Assembly (NCBI RefSeq): GCF_014873955.1
Contig: NZ_JADBED010000001.1
Location: forward strand, 1,426,001-1,490,000
Source of the DNA: Nesterenkonia lutea
Lineage (GTDB): Bacteria; Actinomycetota; Actinomycetes; Actinomycetales; Micrococcaceae
Length of the DNA stretch: 64,000 nucleotides
Reading direction: 5' to 3'
Below the pieces are notes generated by a model that worked only from the letters and a program-made list of their open reading frames with translations, did no database searches and was not told where the DNA came from. Positions 26,652 to 35,282 of this stretch are shown here, piece by piece. Numbering within the stretch: the first letter of the stretch is position 1; each line of letters begins with the position of its first letter. The translations under genes were made by a program, and so were the position numbers.

Positions 26652-27251
26652 TCAGACCTTTGCCGGCAGGGTTTTCGGCTTGAATCCGGGCCGCGTGGAT
26701 TCGAACTTCTCCACGGCGGACTCCTCGCGCAGTGTGAGCGAGATATCGTCCAGGCCTTCCAGCAGGCGCCACCGGGTGTAGTTGTCGATCTCGAAGCTGG
26801 TCTCCACCGAGCCGCAGTGCACGGTGCGGTTCACCAGGTCCACGGTGATCTCGATCCCCGGATTGTTCTCGAGCTCCTTCCAGATCAGCTCCACATCGGG
26901 CTGGGCGACTTTTGCCGCGAGGAGCCCCTGCTTGGCCGAATTGCCGTAGAAGATGTCGGCGAAGCGGGAGGAGATCACAGCGCGGAATCCGTAGTCCTTC
27001 AGCGCCCAGACGGCGTGCTCTCGAGAGGACCCGGTGCCGAAGTCGGAGCCGGCCACCAGCACGGAGCCGTGCTGGTACTGCGGCTGGTTCAGCACGAAGT
27101 CAGGATTCTTGCGCCAGGAGGAGAAGAGTGCGTCTTCGAAACCGGTCTTGGTGATCCGTTTGAGGTAGACCGCAGGGATGATCTGGTCGGTGTCCACATT
27201 CGACTGCTTCAGCGGAACGCCGATGCCGGTGTGCGTGGTGATGGGTTCCAT
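26652..27251 (-). CDS. leuD: 3-isopropylmalate dehydratase small subunit
   Basis: This 199-residue subunit of isopropylmalate isomerase swivels over the LeuC active site in leucine synthesis. The family pattern is clear: [21 protein letters not shown], then [41 protein letters not shown]. Its ATG is 103 bases downstream of the leuC stop, a longer gap than usual for this pair, filled partly by a 16-bp tandem repeat. It is still expected to be co-transcribed with leuC. Confidence 0.97.
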   Translation of the reverse strand: MEPITTHTGIGVPLKQSNVDTDQIIPAVYLKRITKTGFEDALFSSWRKNPDFVLNQPQYQHGSVLVAGSDFGTGSSREHAVWALKDYGFRAVISSRFADIFYGNSAKQGLLAAKVAQPDVELIWKELENNPGIEITVDLVNRTVHCGSVETSFEIDNYTRWRLLEGLDDISLTLREESAVEKFESTRPGFKPKTLPAKV

Positions 27252-27265
27252 GATCTCTTTCTCAG

Positions 27266-27313
27266 TGACTTATGACCGAAGTGACGTACGACCGAACTGA
27301 CATATGAGCTGAG
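27266..27313. repeat. Three imperfect 16-bp tandem repeats in the leuC-leuD gap
   Basis: Units at 27266-27281, 27282-27297 and 27298-27313 share a TGACnTAnGAnCnGAn pattern. The first two differ at only three positions; the third is more diverged. They lie upstream of the leuD ribosome-binding region on the minus strand. I see no clear RNA hairpin here. Confidence 0.7.
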
Positions 27314-27354
27314 CTGATGTCTCGGCAGAGCTCGGGCACGCCGGTGGGCGTTGC

Positions 27355-28800
27355 TCAGGCAGGCACGGGCGCGGGGTTCAGGACGTCGGCGGGGGCGGAG
27401 AGCGTGCCGCGGATCGCGGTGGCCGCGGCGACCACCGGGGAGACCAGGTGGGTCCTGCCGCCCTTGCCCTGGCGTCCCTCGAAGTTGCGGTTCGAGGTGG
27501 AGGCGCAGCGCTCGCCTTCAGCCAGCTGGTCAGGGTTCATGCCCAGACACATCGAGCAGCCGGCGAAGCGCCATTCCGCGCCGAAGTCCTTGAACACCTG
27601 GTCAAGACCTTCAGCCTCCGCCTGCAGGCGCACCTTGGCAGAGCCGGGGACCACGATCATGCGCACCTGGGGATCCTTCTGCCGCCCGCCGATGATCTCG
27701 GCAGCGGCACGCAGGTCCTCCATCCGGGAGTTTGTGCACGAGCCCAGGAAGACGGTGTCCACCCGGATGTCCTTCATCAGGGTTCCCGGTTCGAGGTCCA
27801 TGTAGGTCAGCGCGCGCTCAGCGGATTCGCGGGCGACATCGTCGGTGAAGTCCGTGGGCGCCGGAACTGCGCCGTTGAGGCTCACGCCCTGGCCGGGGTT
27901 GGTTCCCCAGGTGACGAAGGGATCCAGCGTGTCGGCGTCGAGGATCACCTCGGCGTCGAACTGTGCACCGTCATCAGTGCGCAGCGACTCCCAGTATTCG
28001 ACGGCCTGGCCCCACTCCTCGCCCTGCGGGGCGTGGGGACGTCCCTTGATGAACTCGAAGGTGGTCTGGTCGGGGGCGATCATCCCGGCGCGGGCGCCGG
28101 CCTCGATGGACATGTTGCAGATGGTCATGCGCGCGTCCATGGAGAGCTCCTCGATGGCGCTGCCGCGATATTCGAGCACGTAGCCCTGTCCGCCGCCGGT
28201 GCCGATCTCGGCGATGACCGCCAGGATGATGTCCTTGGAGCTGACCCCCTCACGCAGCGAGCCGTTGACCGTGATGGCCATGGTCTTGAAGGGCTTCAGC
28301 GGCAGCGTCTGGGTGGCGAGCACATGCTCCACCTCCGAGGTGCCGATGCCCATGGCGAGCGCGCCGAAGGCTCCGTGGGTCGAGGTGTGGGAGTCGCCGC
28401 AGACCACGGTCATGCCGGGCTGGGTGAGTCCGAGCTGGGGGCCCACCACGTGGACGATCCCCTGGTCCGCGTCGCCCAGGGAATGGATGCGCACGCCGAA
28501 CTCCTCGGCGTTGGCGCGGAGCGTGTCCACCTGCTTGCGCGAGATCGGGTCCGCGATGGGCTTGTCGATCTCCAGCGTGGGGGTGTTGTGGTCCTCGGTG
28601 GCGATGGTCAGATCCGGGCGGCGGACCGGACGTCCGGCCAGGCGGAGACCCTCGAAGGCCTGCGGGCTGGTGACCTCGTGAACCAGGTGCAGGTCGATGT
28701 AGAGAAGGTCAGGGGAACGCTGACCGTCGGATTCCTTACCGGGAACGACCACGTGGTCGCGCCAGACCTTTTCAGGCAATGTGAGTGGCTTCTCTGCCAT
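27355..28800 (-). CDS. leuC: 3-isopropylmalate dehydratase large subunit
   Basis: This 481-residue aconitase-family subunit holds the [4Fe-4S] cluster for isomerisation of 2- to 3-isopropylmalate. Cluster cysteines are seen in [14 protein letters not shown] and [12 protein letters not shown], the second and third being Cxx[34 protein letters not shown] matches the family's active-site region in its two halves. The ATG at 28800 has AGGAGG upstream. It diverges from an IclR regulator with a palindrome in the 118-bp gap, consistent with LtbR/NdgR-type control. Confidence 0.97.
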   Translation of the reverse strand: MAEKPLTLPEKVWRDHVVVPGKESDGQRSPDLLYIDLHLVHEVTSPQAFEGLRLAGRPVRRPDLTIATEDHNTPTLEIDKPIADPISRKQVDTLRANAEEFGVRIHSLGDADQGIVHVVGPQLGLTQPGMTVVCGDSHTSTHGAFGALAMGIGTSEVEHVLATQTLPLKPFKTMAITVNGSLREGVSSKDIILAVIAEIGTGGGQGYVLEYRGSAIEELSMDARMTICNMSIEAGARAGMIAPDQTTFEFIKGRPHAPQGEEWGQAVEYWESLRTDDGAQFDAEVILDADTLDPFVTWGTNPGQGVSLNGAVPAPTDFTDDVARESAERALTYMDLEPGTLMKDIRVDTVFLGSCTNSRMEDLRAAAEIIGGRQKDPQVRMIVVPGSAKVRLQAEAEGLDQVFKDFGAEWRFAGCSMCLGMNPDQLAEGERCASTSNRNFEGRQGKGGRTHLVSPVVAAATAIRGTLSAPADVLNPAPVPA

Positions 28801-28852
28801 GGGATCCTCCTGATGGGCTCACGCTCTACAGAATCACCAATGCGCGGCGGCA

Positions 28853-28912
28853 TCTATACCTCGCCGTACAGGTCTCATTATCTGAGATCGCGCGGAGATT
28901 TGCCAGTATCAT
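28853..28912. promoter_or_regulatory. Divergent leuC / IclR promoter region with operator-like palindrome
   Basis: A palindrome TCTCA-TTATC-TGAGA spans 28873-28887. On the minus strand TATAGA (28858-28853) is a good -10 for leuC, and its -35 position (28881-28876) falls inside the palindrome. On the plus strand TATCAT (28907-28912) lies six bases before the regulator ATG, and its -35 position also borders the palindrome. One regulator bound here could repress both genes. The assignment is inference from placement. Confidence 0.6.
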
Positions 28913-28918
28913 GGGGGC

Positions 28919-29842
28919 ATGCCAGCTTCGCCCTACTCGCCCCGCCCCGGTGAGCCGTATCCGCCGCAGGGCTCCCCCTCCCCCGCCTCCCGGGCGCCGG
29001 GCACCAGGCCCCGACGGATGGTGGCGCAGAAGCTTGCGCCCGCGGGGACAGGAGCCGGAACATCGGCCGCGCTGCCGCCGGATCCTCCGCGGCCGCTGCA
29101 CTCTCCCTCGGGCATCGGCGTGGTGGACAAGTCCGTGATGATCATGGATGCCCTGGAAGCCGGACCCGCCTCCCTGGCGCAGCTGGTGGAATGCACCGGG
29201 CTGGCGCGCCCCACAGTGCATCGGCTGGCCAGCGCGCTGGTGCACCACCGGTTCCTCAGCCGCGATGTGCGAGGACGCTATGTCATCGGCTCCCGGCTCG
29301 CCGAGCTGGCCTCTGCGGCCGGCGACGACCGGCTGGTCACCGCGGCGGGACCCATTCTGCTGCGGCTCCGCGACGCCACCGGAGAGAGCTCGCAGCTCTA
29401 CCGCCGCCAGGGTGATGCCCGCGTCTGTGTGGCCTCGGCCGAGCGACCCATCGGGCTGCGCGACTCCATCCCGGTGGGCACCCAGCTCTCCATGAAGGCC
29501 GGCTCGGCCGCCCAGGTGCTGCTCGCCTGGGAGGATCACGAGAGACTCGTCGAGGGTCTCCAGGGTGCACGCTTCACCCCCACGGTGCTCGCCGGTGTGC
29601 GACGCCGCGGCTGGGGCGAGTCTCTCGGGGAGCGCGAGGCAGGGGTCGCCTCCGTCTCGGCGGCGGTGCGCGGGCCCAGCGGACGAGTGATCGCCGCAGT
29701 CTCCATCTCGGGGCCGATCGAACGGCTGACCCGTCAGCCCGGACGGCAGTACGCCGGCGTCGTCGTCCAGGCGGCGCACCAGCTCACAGAACTCGTGCGC
29801 AAGAACCCCGATGCCGCGGAGCACGGTCTCGGCGAGCAATAG
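28919..29842 (+). CDS. IclR-family transcriptional regulator (LtbR/NdgR-like)
   Basis: This 307-residue protein has an N-terminal Pro/Arg-rich extension of about 65 residues, then a winged helix-turn-helix (VDKSVMIMDALEAGPASLAQLVECTGLARPTVHRLASAL) and a C-terminal IclR ligand domain (GESSQLYRRQGDARVCVASAE ... GAVSISGP-like end). IclR regulators divergent from leuCD in Actinobacteria (LtbR in Corynebacterium, NdgR in Streptomyces) control leucine and other amino-acid genes; position supports that role. The extension is longer than in those proteins, and the true start could be an in-frame codon further in. The ATG at 28919 has leaderless-type spacing to TATCAT. Confidence 0.9.
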   Translation: MPASPYSPRPGEPYPPQGSPSPASRAPGTRPRRMVAQKLAPAGTGAGTSAALPPDPPRPLHSPSGIGVVDKSVMIMDALEAGPASLAQLVECTGLARPTVHRLASALVHHRFLSRDVRGRYVIGSRLAELASAAGDDRLVTAAGPILLRLRDATGESSQLYRRQGDARVCVASAERPIGLRDSIPVGTQLSMKAGSAAQVLLAWEDHERLVEGLQGARFTPTVLAGVRRRGWGESLGEREAGVASVSAAVRGPSGRVIAAVSISGPIERLTRQPGRQYAGVVVQAAHQLTELVRKNPDAAEHGLGEQ

Positions 29843-29868
29843 GAATACGGCACACCAATAGTCGGGCA

Positions 29869-29899
29869 TTGCCGCAAATGTTCATCCCGCCCTTATGAT
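29869..29899 (+). promoter_or_regulatory. Probable promoter of ugd
   Basis: TTGCCG (29869-29874) and TATGAT (29894-29899) are 19 bases apart. The -10 ends six bases before the GTG start, so transcription would begin at the first base of the coding sequence. GAGGG in the same gap is an alternative ribosome-binding reading. Confidence 0.5.
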
Positions 29900-29905
29900 G
29901 AGGGC

Positions 29906-31237
29906 GTGATTGAGAATATTAGTGTCATCGGAACCGGCTACCTCGGCGCCACCCATGCGGCATGCATGGCAGAACTGGGCTATAACGTGCTCGGCGTGGA
30001 CATCGACCCTGAAAAGATCGATTCGCTCTCCCGCGGAGAGCTTCCCTTCCATGAACCCGGCCTTCCGGAGCTGATCCGCAAGCATGTGGACTCCGGTCGC
30101 CTGCGCTTCACCACAGACCTCGAAGAGGTCGGCGCCTGGGGCGACGTCCACTTCATCGCCGTGGGCACCCCGCAGCAGGCCGGCGGCACCGGAGCGGACA
30201 TGACCTTCGTCAATGCCGCCACCGCCTCGCTCGCGCGGGCCATCACCAAGGACGCGCTCATCGTCGGCAAGTCCACCGTCCCGGTGGGCACGGCACGCCG
30301 CCTGGCCAAGCTGGTCGAAGAAGAGTCCGCGGCCGGTGTCCGCGTCACCCTGGCCTGGAACCCTGAGTTCCTGCGCGAGGGCTTCGCCGTGAAGGACACG
30401 ATCAGTCCTGACCGGCTCGTGGTCGGCACCGCCGATCCCGCGGACGAGGCGATCCTGCGCGACGTCTACTCCGACGCGCTGGGCCGTGACACCCCGTGGA
30501 TCAACACCGACTTCGAGACCGCCGAGCTGGTCAAGGTCGCCGCGAACGCCTTCCTGGCCACCAAGATCTCCTTCATCAACGCGTTCTCCGAGGTGACCGA
30601 GGCCGTGGGCGGCAACATCACCACCCTGGCCGACGCGATCGGCCATGACACTCGGATCGGGCGCAAGTTCCTCAACGCCGGCGTGGGCTTCGGCGGAGGC
30701 TGCCTGCCCAAGGACATCCGCGCGCTGCAGACCCGTGTGGGCGAGCTGGGCCTGGACCACACGATGCGGTTCCTCGATGAGATGGACCAGATCAACCTGC
30801 GCCGCCGCGACCGTGTGGTCAACCTCGCGGAGAACATCCTCTCCGGGGACCTCACCGGCAAGCGCATCGCTGTCCTCGGCGTGGCCTTCAAGCCGCTCTC
30901 CGACGATGTCCGGGACTCCCCCGGGCTCGACGTCGCCGTGCGCCTGTTCAGCGGCGGCGCGGACGTCGCGGTCTATGACCCCGAGGGCAACCGCAACGCG
31001 GCCAAGCGCTTCCCCCGGCTGGGGTATGTGGATTCACTCACCGAGGCGGTGACCGGCGCCGACCTGGTGGTGCTGACCACCGAATGGAACGAGTTCAAGG
31101 CCCTGACCCCGGCCGATCTCGAGTCGCTCGTGGGGCAGAAGCAGTTCATCGACGCGCGCAACGTGCTCGACGCCAGCGAATGGGAGGGCGCCGGCTGGCG
31201 CTTCGCCCAGCTCGGTCGACACTTCGCCGACGCCTGA
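29906..31237 (+). CDS. ugd: UDP-glucose 6-dehydrogenase
   Basis: This 443-residue enzyme oxidises UDP-glucose to UDP-glucuronate with two NAD+. The N-terminal Rossmann ISVIGTGYLGATHAACMAEL, GKSTVPVGTARRL, NPEFLREGFAVKD and the catalytic cysteine in VGFGGGCLPKDIRAL are all present, followed by the UDP-binding VAFKPLSDDVRDSPG. It uses the GalU product made in this window, and its product could feed a uronate-containing envelope polymer. The start is a GTG. Its last three codons (Asp-Ala-stop) are duplicated in the repeat array that follows. Confidence 0.96.
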   Translation: MIENISVIGTGYLGATHAACMAELGYNVLGVDIDPEKIDSLSRGELPFHEPGLPELIRKHVDSGRLRFTTDLEEVGAWGDVHFIAVGTPQQAGGTGADMTFVNAATASLARAITKDALIVGKSTVPVGTARRLAKLVEEESAAGVRVTLAWNPEFLREGFAVKDTISPDRLVVGTADPADEAILRDVYSDALGRDTPWINTDFETAELVKVAANAFLATKISFINAFSEVTEAVGGNITTLADAIGHDTRIGRKFLNAGVGFGGGCLPKDIRALQTRVGELGLDHTMRFLDEMDQINLRRRDRVVNLAENILSGDLTGKRIAVLGVAFKPLSDDVRDSPGLDVAVRLFSGGADVAVYDPEGNRNAAKRFPRLGYVDSLTEAVTGADLVVLTTEWNEFKALTPADLESLVGQKQFIDARNVLDASEWEGAGWRFAQLGRHFADA

Positions 31238-31311
31238 GTCGAATGATCACCGACGCCTGAGTCGAATGATCACCGACGCCTGAGTCGAATCGTCACCGAC
31301 GCCTGAGCGGG
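31229..31311. repeat. 23-bp tandem repeats copying the ugd 3' end
   Basis: Three 23-bp units (31229-31251, 31252-31274, 31275-31297) and a partial fourth start with GACGCCTGAGTCGAAT. The first includes the ugd stop codon, so GACGCCTGA occurs four times. Units one and two are identical; unit three differs at two positions. The array lies between ugd and thiL, which converge. Confidence 0.92.
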
Positions 31312-31318
31312 CTGGGGC

Positions 31319-32407
31319 TCAGTCTCGCATCGAGTCCCAGCCGAGCTCATCGATGGCGCTCTCGAGGATCACCTCGAGGGCGCCATCGGCGTGTCCGGCG
31401 TCTTCTGCGCGCTCGCCGGTCTGTGCAGGGCCGATGACCTCGCCGATCCGGTGGAAGCCCTCCGGCAGGGCGGCCCCGGCGGGAAATGTTGCCAGGAGGG
31501 CATAGTCCTCACCGCCGGCGGCGGCCCAGCGCAGAGTCTGCGTCTCGGGAAGGTTCAGCGCCTGCGCGGCTGGACGCAGAGCCCGCGCCTGCGCACGGAG
31601 GGCCTGATCCTCGATCCGGACGCGCACTCCCGAGGCCCGGGCCAGCCTGCCCGCGTCGCGCAGCAGGCCGTCGGAGAGGTCCATTCCCGCGGTGGCGCCG
31701 GCGTCCACGGCGATCATGCCCGTGGTCAGCGCCGGGCGGGGCGCGAGCTGAGCCTCGCGCAGCGCGGCGAGCTCCTCTTCTGCGCAGCCATGTCCGGCCT
31801 CGAGCAGGGCCAGGCCGGCCGCCGCTCGCCCCAGCGGGCCGGCTGCCGTCAGCTGGTCGCCCGGGCGTGCCCCGTCGCGGCGCAGGGGGGCTCGCGCAGC
31901 ACCGAGTCTTCCCACAGCGGTGATGCTCACCGAGATGCCGGGCCCTGAGCCGAGATCTCCACCGGCGACGATGCAGTGCTCGGCGCCGACGGTCTGGAGC
32001 CCCTGCGTCAGGCCGCGGTAGAACCCGCGCACCCAGTCCAGCGGGGTGTCAGCGGGCAGCGTGAGACTCACCAGCAGGGAGATCGGGGTCGCGGCCATGG
32101 CGTTGAGGTCGGAGAGGTTCTGTGCAACGGCCTTGCGGCCCACGGCGGTGCCCGCGGGCAGGCCCTGGTCCTCAGGGGACCACCAGCTCAGCCGGAAATC
32201 CTGGTCCTGGCTCATGGTGTCAGTGGTGAGCACGATGCGGGCGGGCGCGCCGTCGTCGGGCAGCTCCAGGATCGCCGCATCGTCGCCGGGCGGCAGCGTC
32301 ATCTTCACGGGGGCCGTGGCGGAGGCTGAGGCGCTGCCCAGCTCGTCCATGATGATCTCGAGGACGGCGTCCTCCCCGGCCTGACCCACGCTGCACGCTG
32401 CGCTCAT
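31319..32407 (-). CDS. thiL: Thiamine-monophosphate kinase
   Basis: This 362-residue enzyme phosphorylates thiamine monophosphate to the active pyrophosphate. PurM/ThiL-type motifs are PPGDDAAILELPD, IVLTTDTMSQDQDFRLSWW, AGGDLGSGPGISVSITAVG, AGMDLSDGLLRDA and AAGGEDYALLATFP. ATG 32407 has GGGGAG upstream. In relatives thiL lies beside ddl and the FakA-like gene; here it is alone, about 10 kb away between ugd and the DUF421 gene, so it has moved. Confidence 0.95.
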   Translation of the reverse strand: MSAACSVGQAGEDAVLEIIMDELGSASASATAPVKMTLPPGDDAAILELPDDGAPARIVLTTDTMSQDQDFRLSWWSPEDQGLPAGTAVGRKAVAQNLSDLNAMAATPISLLVSLTLPADTPLDWVRGFYRGLTQGLQTVGAEHCIVAGGDLGSGPGISVSITAVGRLGAARAPLRRDGARPGDQLTAAGPLGRAAAGLALLEAGHGCAEEELAALREAQLAPRPALTTGMIAVDAGATAGMDLSDGLLRDAGRLARASGVRVRIEDQALRAQARALRPAAQALNLPETQTLRWAAAGGEDYALLATFPAGAALPEGFHRIGEVIGPAQTGERAEDAGHADGALEVILESAIDELGWDSMRD

Positions 32408-32619
32408 CCCGGACTCCCCTCTGCGGCGCTGGGCCGGCAGCACCTGCTGCAGCGGCCGCGAGCCGGGGTCCGGCCCGGCGCGCGGGTCTCACCCTACACA
32501 GATCCCCGGCACGATCCGCTGTCCCGCTCTTCCGGCCCTGTCCGGTCGTCTCACCGCCGGCACTGCCCTGTGGGGTCTCCGGATGGACACCTGGGCCCGG
32601 GAGGTGGCATGGTCGCCCG

Positions 32620-33153
32620 ATGGACATGACTCAATTCTGGGACGGGTGGGACCCGATCATCCACACCGTCATCACCCTGACAGCTGGCTACATCGCGCTG
32701 ATCTTCATCCTGCGGCTCTCCGGGCCACGGACCATGGCGAACATGACGCCGATCGACTTCATCGTGGCCGTGACCATCGGCTCAGCCTTCGGACGCACGA
32801 TCACCGCGGTGGACGTCCCGCTCAGCCAGGCCCTGGTCACGCTCCTGCTGCTGGTGTGGCTGCAGTGGCTCATGGCATGGGTGCGCGGTCGTTCCCCCAA
32901 GATGCGCCGGCTGCTCGATGCGCCCCCGGTGCTTCTCTATTACCGGGGAAAGTTCCAGCGCAAGGCGCTGCGCAAGCACCAGCTGGTCGAGGATGACGTG
33001 CACACTGCGGTGCGGAACTCCTCCTCCGGGGACATCGACGGGGTCTCTGCCGTGATCCTCGAGCAGAACGGCGGTCTGGTGGTCATCGGAGAGGACCAGC
33101 TCGGCGACGCCTCGTCCGTGCTGCCCTATACCGGCGACGCCGAGAAGAACTGA
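32620..33153 (+). CDS. DUF421 (YetF-like) membrane protein
   Basis: This 177-residue protein has two or three N-terminal transmembrane helices (about 13-35, 44-62, 66-84; the first includes GYIALIFILRLSGPRTMANMTPIDFIVA, split across helix and loop). A cytoplasmic C-terminal domain follows (PPVLLYYRGKFQRKALRKHQLVEDDV). The RLSGxRTMANMTPxDFIV pattern is the DUF421 hallmark. The function is not established. It is flanked by thiL and a tRNA cluster, with a bidirectional terminator after it; the neighbours say nothing about its job. Confidence 0.88.
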   Translation: MDMTQFWDGWDPIIHTVITLTAGYIALIFILRLSGPRTMANMTPIDFIVAVTIGSAFGRTITAVDVPLSQALVTLLLLVWLQWLMAWVRGRSPKMRRLLDAPPVLLYYRGKFQRKALRKHQLVEDDVHTAVRNSSSGDIDGVSAVILEQNGGLVVIGEDQLGDASSVLPYTGDAEKN

Positions 33154-33186
33154 CCCCTCCGCCCCTCAACGGTGGGGGACGCAGAA

Positions 33187-33218
33187 AAGCGCCCGGCCTC
33201 TTGCGAGACCGGGCGCTT
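33187..33218. terminator. Bidirectional terminator (DUF421 gene / tRNA cluster)
   Basis: AAGCGCCCGG (33187-33196) pairs with CCGGGCGCTT (33209-33218), with an inner CTC/GAG. Read on the minus strand it ends in TTTT, serving the tRNA cluster; on the plus strand CTTCTG follows. It lies 34 bases past the DUF421 stop. Confidence 0.85.
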
Positions 33219-33233
33219 CTGTGCCACCTGCAG

Positions 33234-33309
33234 TGGTGACCCCAGCGGGATTCGAACCCGCGTTACCGCCGTGAGAGGGCAGCGTACTAGGCCGCTATAC
33301 GATGGGGCC
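33234..33309 (-). tRNA. tRNA-Glu (anticodon CTC), copy with encoded CCA
   Basis: The minus strand has acceptor GGCCCCA/TGGGGTC, anticodon loop CCCTCTCAC giving CTC, and T arm GCGGG-TTCGAAT-CCCGC. CCA is encoded at 33236-33234. The body is identical to the copy at 33396-33468. It is the last gene of a three-tRNA unit. Confidence 0.95.
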
Positions 33310-33395
33310 CTATGAAATTGATGCTCCAGCTGCGCTGGAGGTGCTGCGCGGAGAGTCCGTCTCCGATCTGCGAGCAGACCGGGGACGAACGACCG

Positions 33396-33468
33396 TGACC
33401 CCAGCGGGATTCGAACCCGCGTTACCGCCGTGAGAGGGCAGCGTACTAGGCCGCTATACGATGGGGCC
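33396..33468 (-). tRNA. tRNA-Glu (anticodon CTC), copy without encoded CCA
   Basis: The 73-nt body is identical to the tRNA-Glu at 33234-33309. Here the three bases after the discriminator are CGG, so CCA must be added by nucleotidyltransferase. It lies 86 bases upstream of the other copy on the same transcript. Confidence 0.95.
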
Positions 33469-33539
33469 GCATTCCATGACTGTGGCCCCCGTCGCCGAGG
33501 GCCGATCGTGCTGTGGCAGACACCGAAACCGGGTCTCCG

Positions 33540-33611
33540 CTGGGCTACTAGGACTCGAACCTAGAACGACGGTACCAGAAACCGCTGTGTTGCCAATTAC
33601 ACCATAGCCCA
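33540..33611 (-). tRNA. tRNA-Gln (anticodon CTG)
   Basis: On the minus strand the acceptor is TGGGCTA/TAGCCCA, the anticodon loop TTCTGGT gives CTG, and the T arm is CTAGG-TTCGAGT-CCTAG. CCA is not encoded (CGG follows). It is the first tRNA of the unit, just downstream of a likely promoter. tRNA-Gln and tRNA-Glu lie next to gltX, which charges tRNA-Glu. Confidence 0.95.
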
Positions 33612-33670
33612 CTATTCGCTTATCAACCGCTTCGTTCCGGGCCGATTCTCGCGTCCAGCAACGGGAATCA

Positions 33671-33700
33671 ACTATACACACTGGTGGCGCCCAAGCACAA
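33671..33700 (-). promoter_or_regulatory. Probable promoter of the tRNA-Gln/Glu/Glu unit
   Basis: On the minus strand TTGTGC (33700-33695) and TATAGT (33676-33671) are separated by 18 bases, upstream of tRNA-Gln. The -35 element lies inside the loop of the hairpin after gltX. Confidence 0.6.
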
Positions 33701-33719
33701 AATGAGCCGGGCGCCGCCA
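33682..33719 (-). terminator. Hairpin terminator downstream of gltX
   Basis: TGGTGGCGCCC (33682-33692) pairs with GGGCGCCGCCA (33709-33719) with a single weak position. It lies 20 bases past the gltX stop and has no U-run on the minus strand, as is common in high-GC Actinobacteria. Confidence 0.6.
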
Positions 33720-33738
33720 GCGCCAGCATCAGTTCACC

Positions 33739-35274
33739 TCAGCCGCGCGCAGCGGCCAGCTCGCGGAATCGGCGAAGCCGGCTCAGCGATGATTCGCGCC
33801 CCAGCAGCTCCATGGACTCGAACAGCGGCGGGGAGACCCGGCGTCCCGAGATCGCCGAGCGCACGGCGCCGAAGGCCTTGCGCGGCTTGAGCTGCATCCT
33901 CTCGACCAGCGCCTCGCGCAGGGCGGACTCGATGGTCTCCGTGGTCCAGCTCTGCTCGGCGAGCGACTCCAGCGCCGCGATGGAGGCATCCAGCGTCTCG
34001 AAGACCTGATCCCCCAGCCCGCTGAAGGCCTTCTCCTCGATGTCCAGAGCCTCGTCCGCGGTGAAGAGGAAGGTCATCATGTCAGCTCCCTCGTCCAGCA
34101 GCGCGATCCGCTCCTGCACCAGCGGGGCCGCGCCGTCGAGCATCACAGCCTCCCGCTGCTCCAGCGGCTCCCCGACGAGCCCGCGGGCCTGCAGGTAGGG
34201 GACCAGCCGGTCGCGGAAGTCTGCGGCCTCCAGGCGGCGGATATGGGTGCCGTTGATGGCCTCGGCCTTCTTCACGTCGAAACGCGCCGGGTTGGCCAGC
34301 ACATCTGCGATGTCGAAGTGCTCGATGAGCTCGTCGACGGTGAAGATGTCCTCCTCGGCGGAGAGCGACCAGCCCAGCAGCGCGAGGTAGTTCAGCAGCC
34401 CCTCGCGGATGAAGCCTCGGTCCCGGTGATGGAAGAGGTTCGATTCCGGGTCCCGCTTGGAGAGCTTCTTGTTCCCCTCCCCCATGACGTAGGGCAGGTG
34501 GCCGAAGACCGGCATGTGCCTGGCGACGCCCACGGCATGCAGCGCCCGGTACAGCGCGACCTGGCGCGGCGTGGAGGAGAGCAGGTCCTCTCCACGCAGC
34601 ACGTGGGTGATCTCCATGAGCGCGTCATCCACCGGGTTGACCAGCGTGTACAGCGGCTGGCCGTTCGCCCTGGCCACCACGAAGTCAGGTGCGGAGCCCG
34701 CGCCGAAGGTGATCTCCCCGCGCACGGCGTCGGTGAAGCTGATGTCCTCATCGGGCATCCGGAAGCGCAGCACCGGTTCGCGACCTTCGGCCCGGTAGGC
34801 GTCGATCTGCTCCTGGCTCAGCTCGCGGTCGAAGCCGTCGTAGCCCAGCTTCGGGTCGCGTCCGGCGGCGAGATGGCGCTCCTCGACCTCCTGCGGCGTG
34901 GAATACGCCTCGTACACGAATCCTGCGACCTGCAGCTTCTGCAGCACCTCGGCGTAGATCTCGCCGCGCTGGGACTGCCGGTAGGGCTCGTGCGGCCCGC
35001 CCGCCTCCGCGCCCTCGTCCCAGTCGATGCCGAGCCAGCGCAGCGCCTCGAGCAGCTGCTGATACGACTCCTCGGAGTCACGCGCGGCATCGGTGTCCTC
35101 GATCCGGAAGATCAGCTTCCCGCCGGTGTGCCGGGCGTAGGCCCAGTTGAACAGCGCAGTGCGGATCAGGCCGACGTGCGGGGTGCCGGTGGGCGAGGGG
35201 CAGAACCGGACGCGGACCTGGGTCTGCGGATCGACGGCGGGGATCTTCTCTACGGGTGCAGCAGTGACAGTCAT
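33739..35274 (-). CDS. gltX: Glutamyl-tRNA synthetase
   Basis: This 511-residue class I synthetase charges tRNA-Glu. [18 protein letters not shown] carries the HIGH-type motif (HVGL) and [11 protein letters not shown] the KMSKS-type motif. The anticodon-binding C-terminal helical region fills residues about 320-511. It starts 9 bases after the FAH gene stop. Two tRNA-Glu genes and tRNA-Gln lie immediately downstream. No gatCAB genes are seen here, so whether it also misacylates tRNA-Gln, as in many Actinobacteria, cannot be read from this window. Confidence 0.97.
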   Translation of the reverse strand: MTVTAAPVEKIPAVDPQTQVRVRFCPSPTGTPHVGLIRTALFNWAYARHTGGKLIFRIEDTDAARDSEESYQQLLEALRWLGIDWDEGAEAGGPHEPYRQSQRGEIYAEVLQKLQVAGFVYEAYSTPQEVEERHLAAGRDPKLGYDGFDRELSQEQIDAYRAEGREPVLRFRMPDEDISFTDAVRGEITFGAGSAPDFVVARANGQPLYTLVNPVDDALMEITHVLRGEDLLSSTPRQVALYRALHAVGVARHMPVFGHLPYVMGEGNKKLSKRDPESNLFHHRDRGFIREGLLNYLALLGWSLSAEEDIFTVDELIEHFDIADVLANPARFDVKKAEAINGTHIRRLEAADFRDRLVPYLQARGLVGEPLEQREAVMLDGAAPLVQERIALLDEGADMMTFLFTADEALDIEEKAFSGLGDQVFETLDASIAALESLAEQSWTTETIESALREALVERMQLKPRKAFGAVRSAISGRRVSPPLFESMELLGRESSLSRLRRFRELAAARG

Positions 35275-35282
35275 AGGGGGAA

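Noticed and set aside
26509..26772. A longer murA start giving 528 residues
   Set aside because: The extra residues are Arg/Ala/Pro-rich and run through the leuD-murA gap; MurA proteins start at the position corresponding to 26508.
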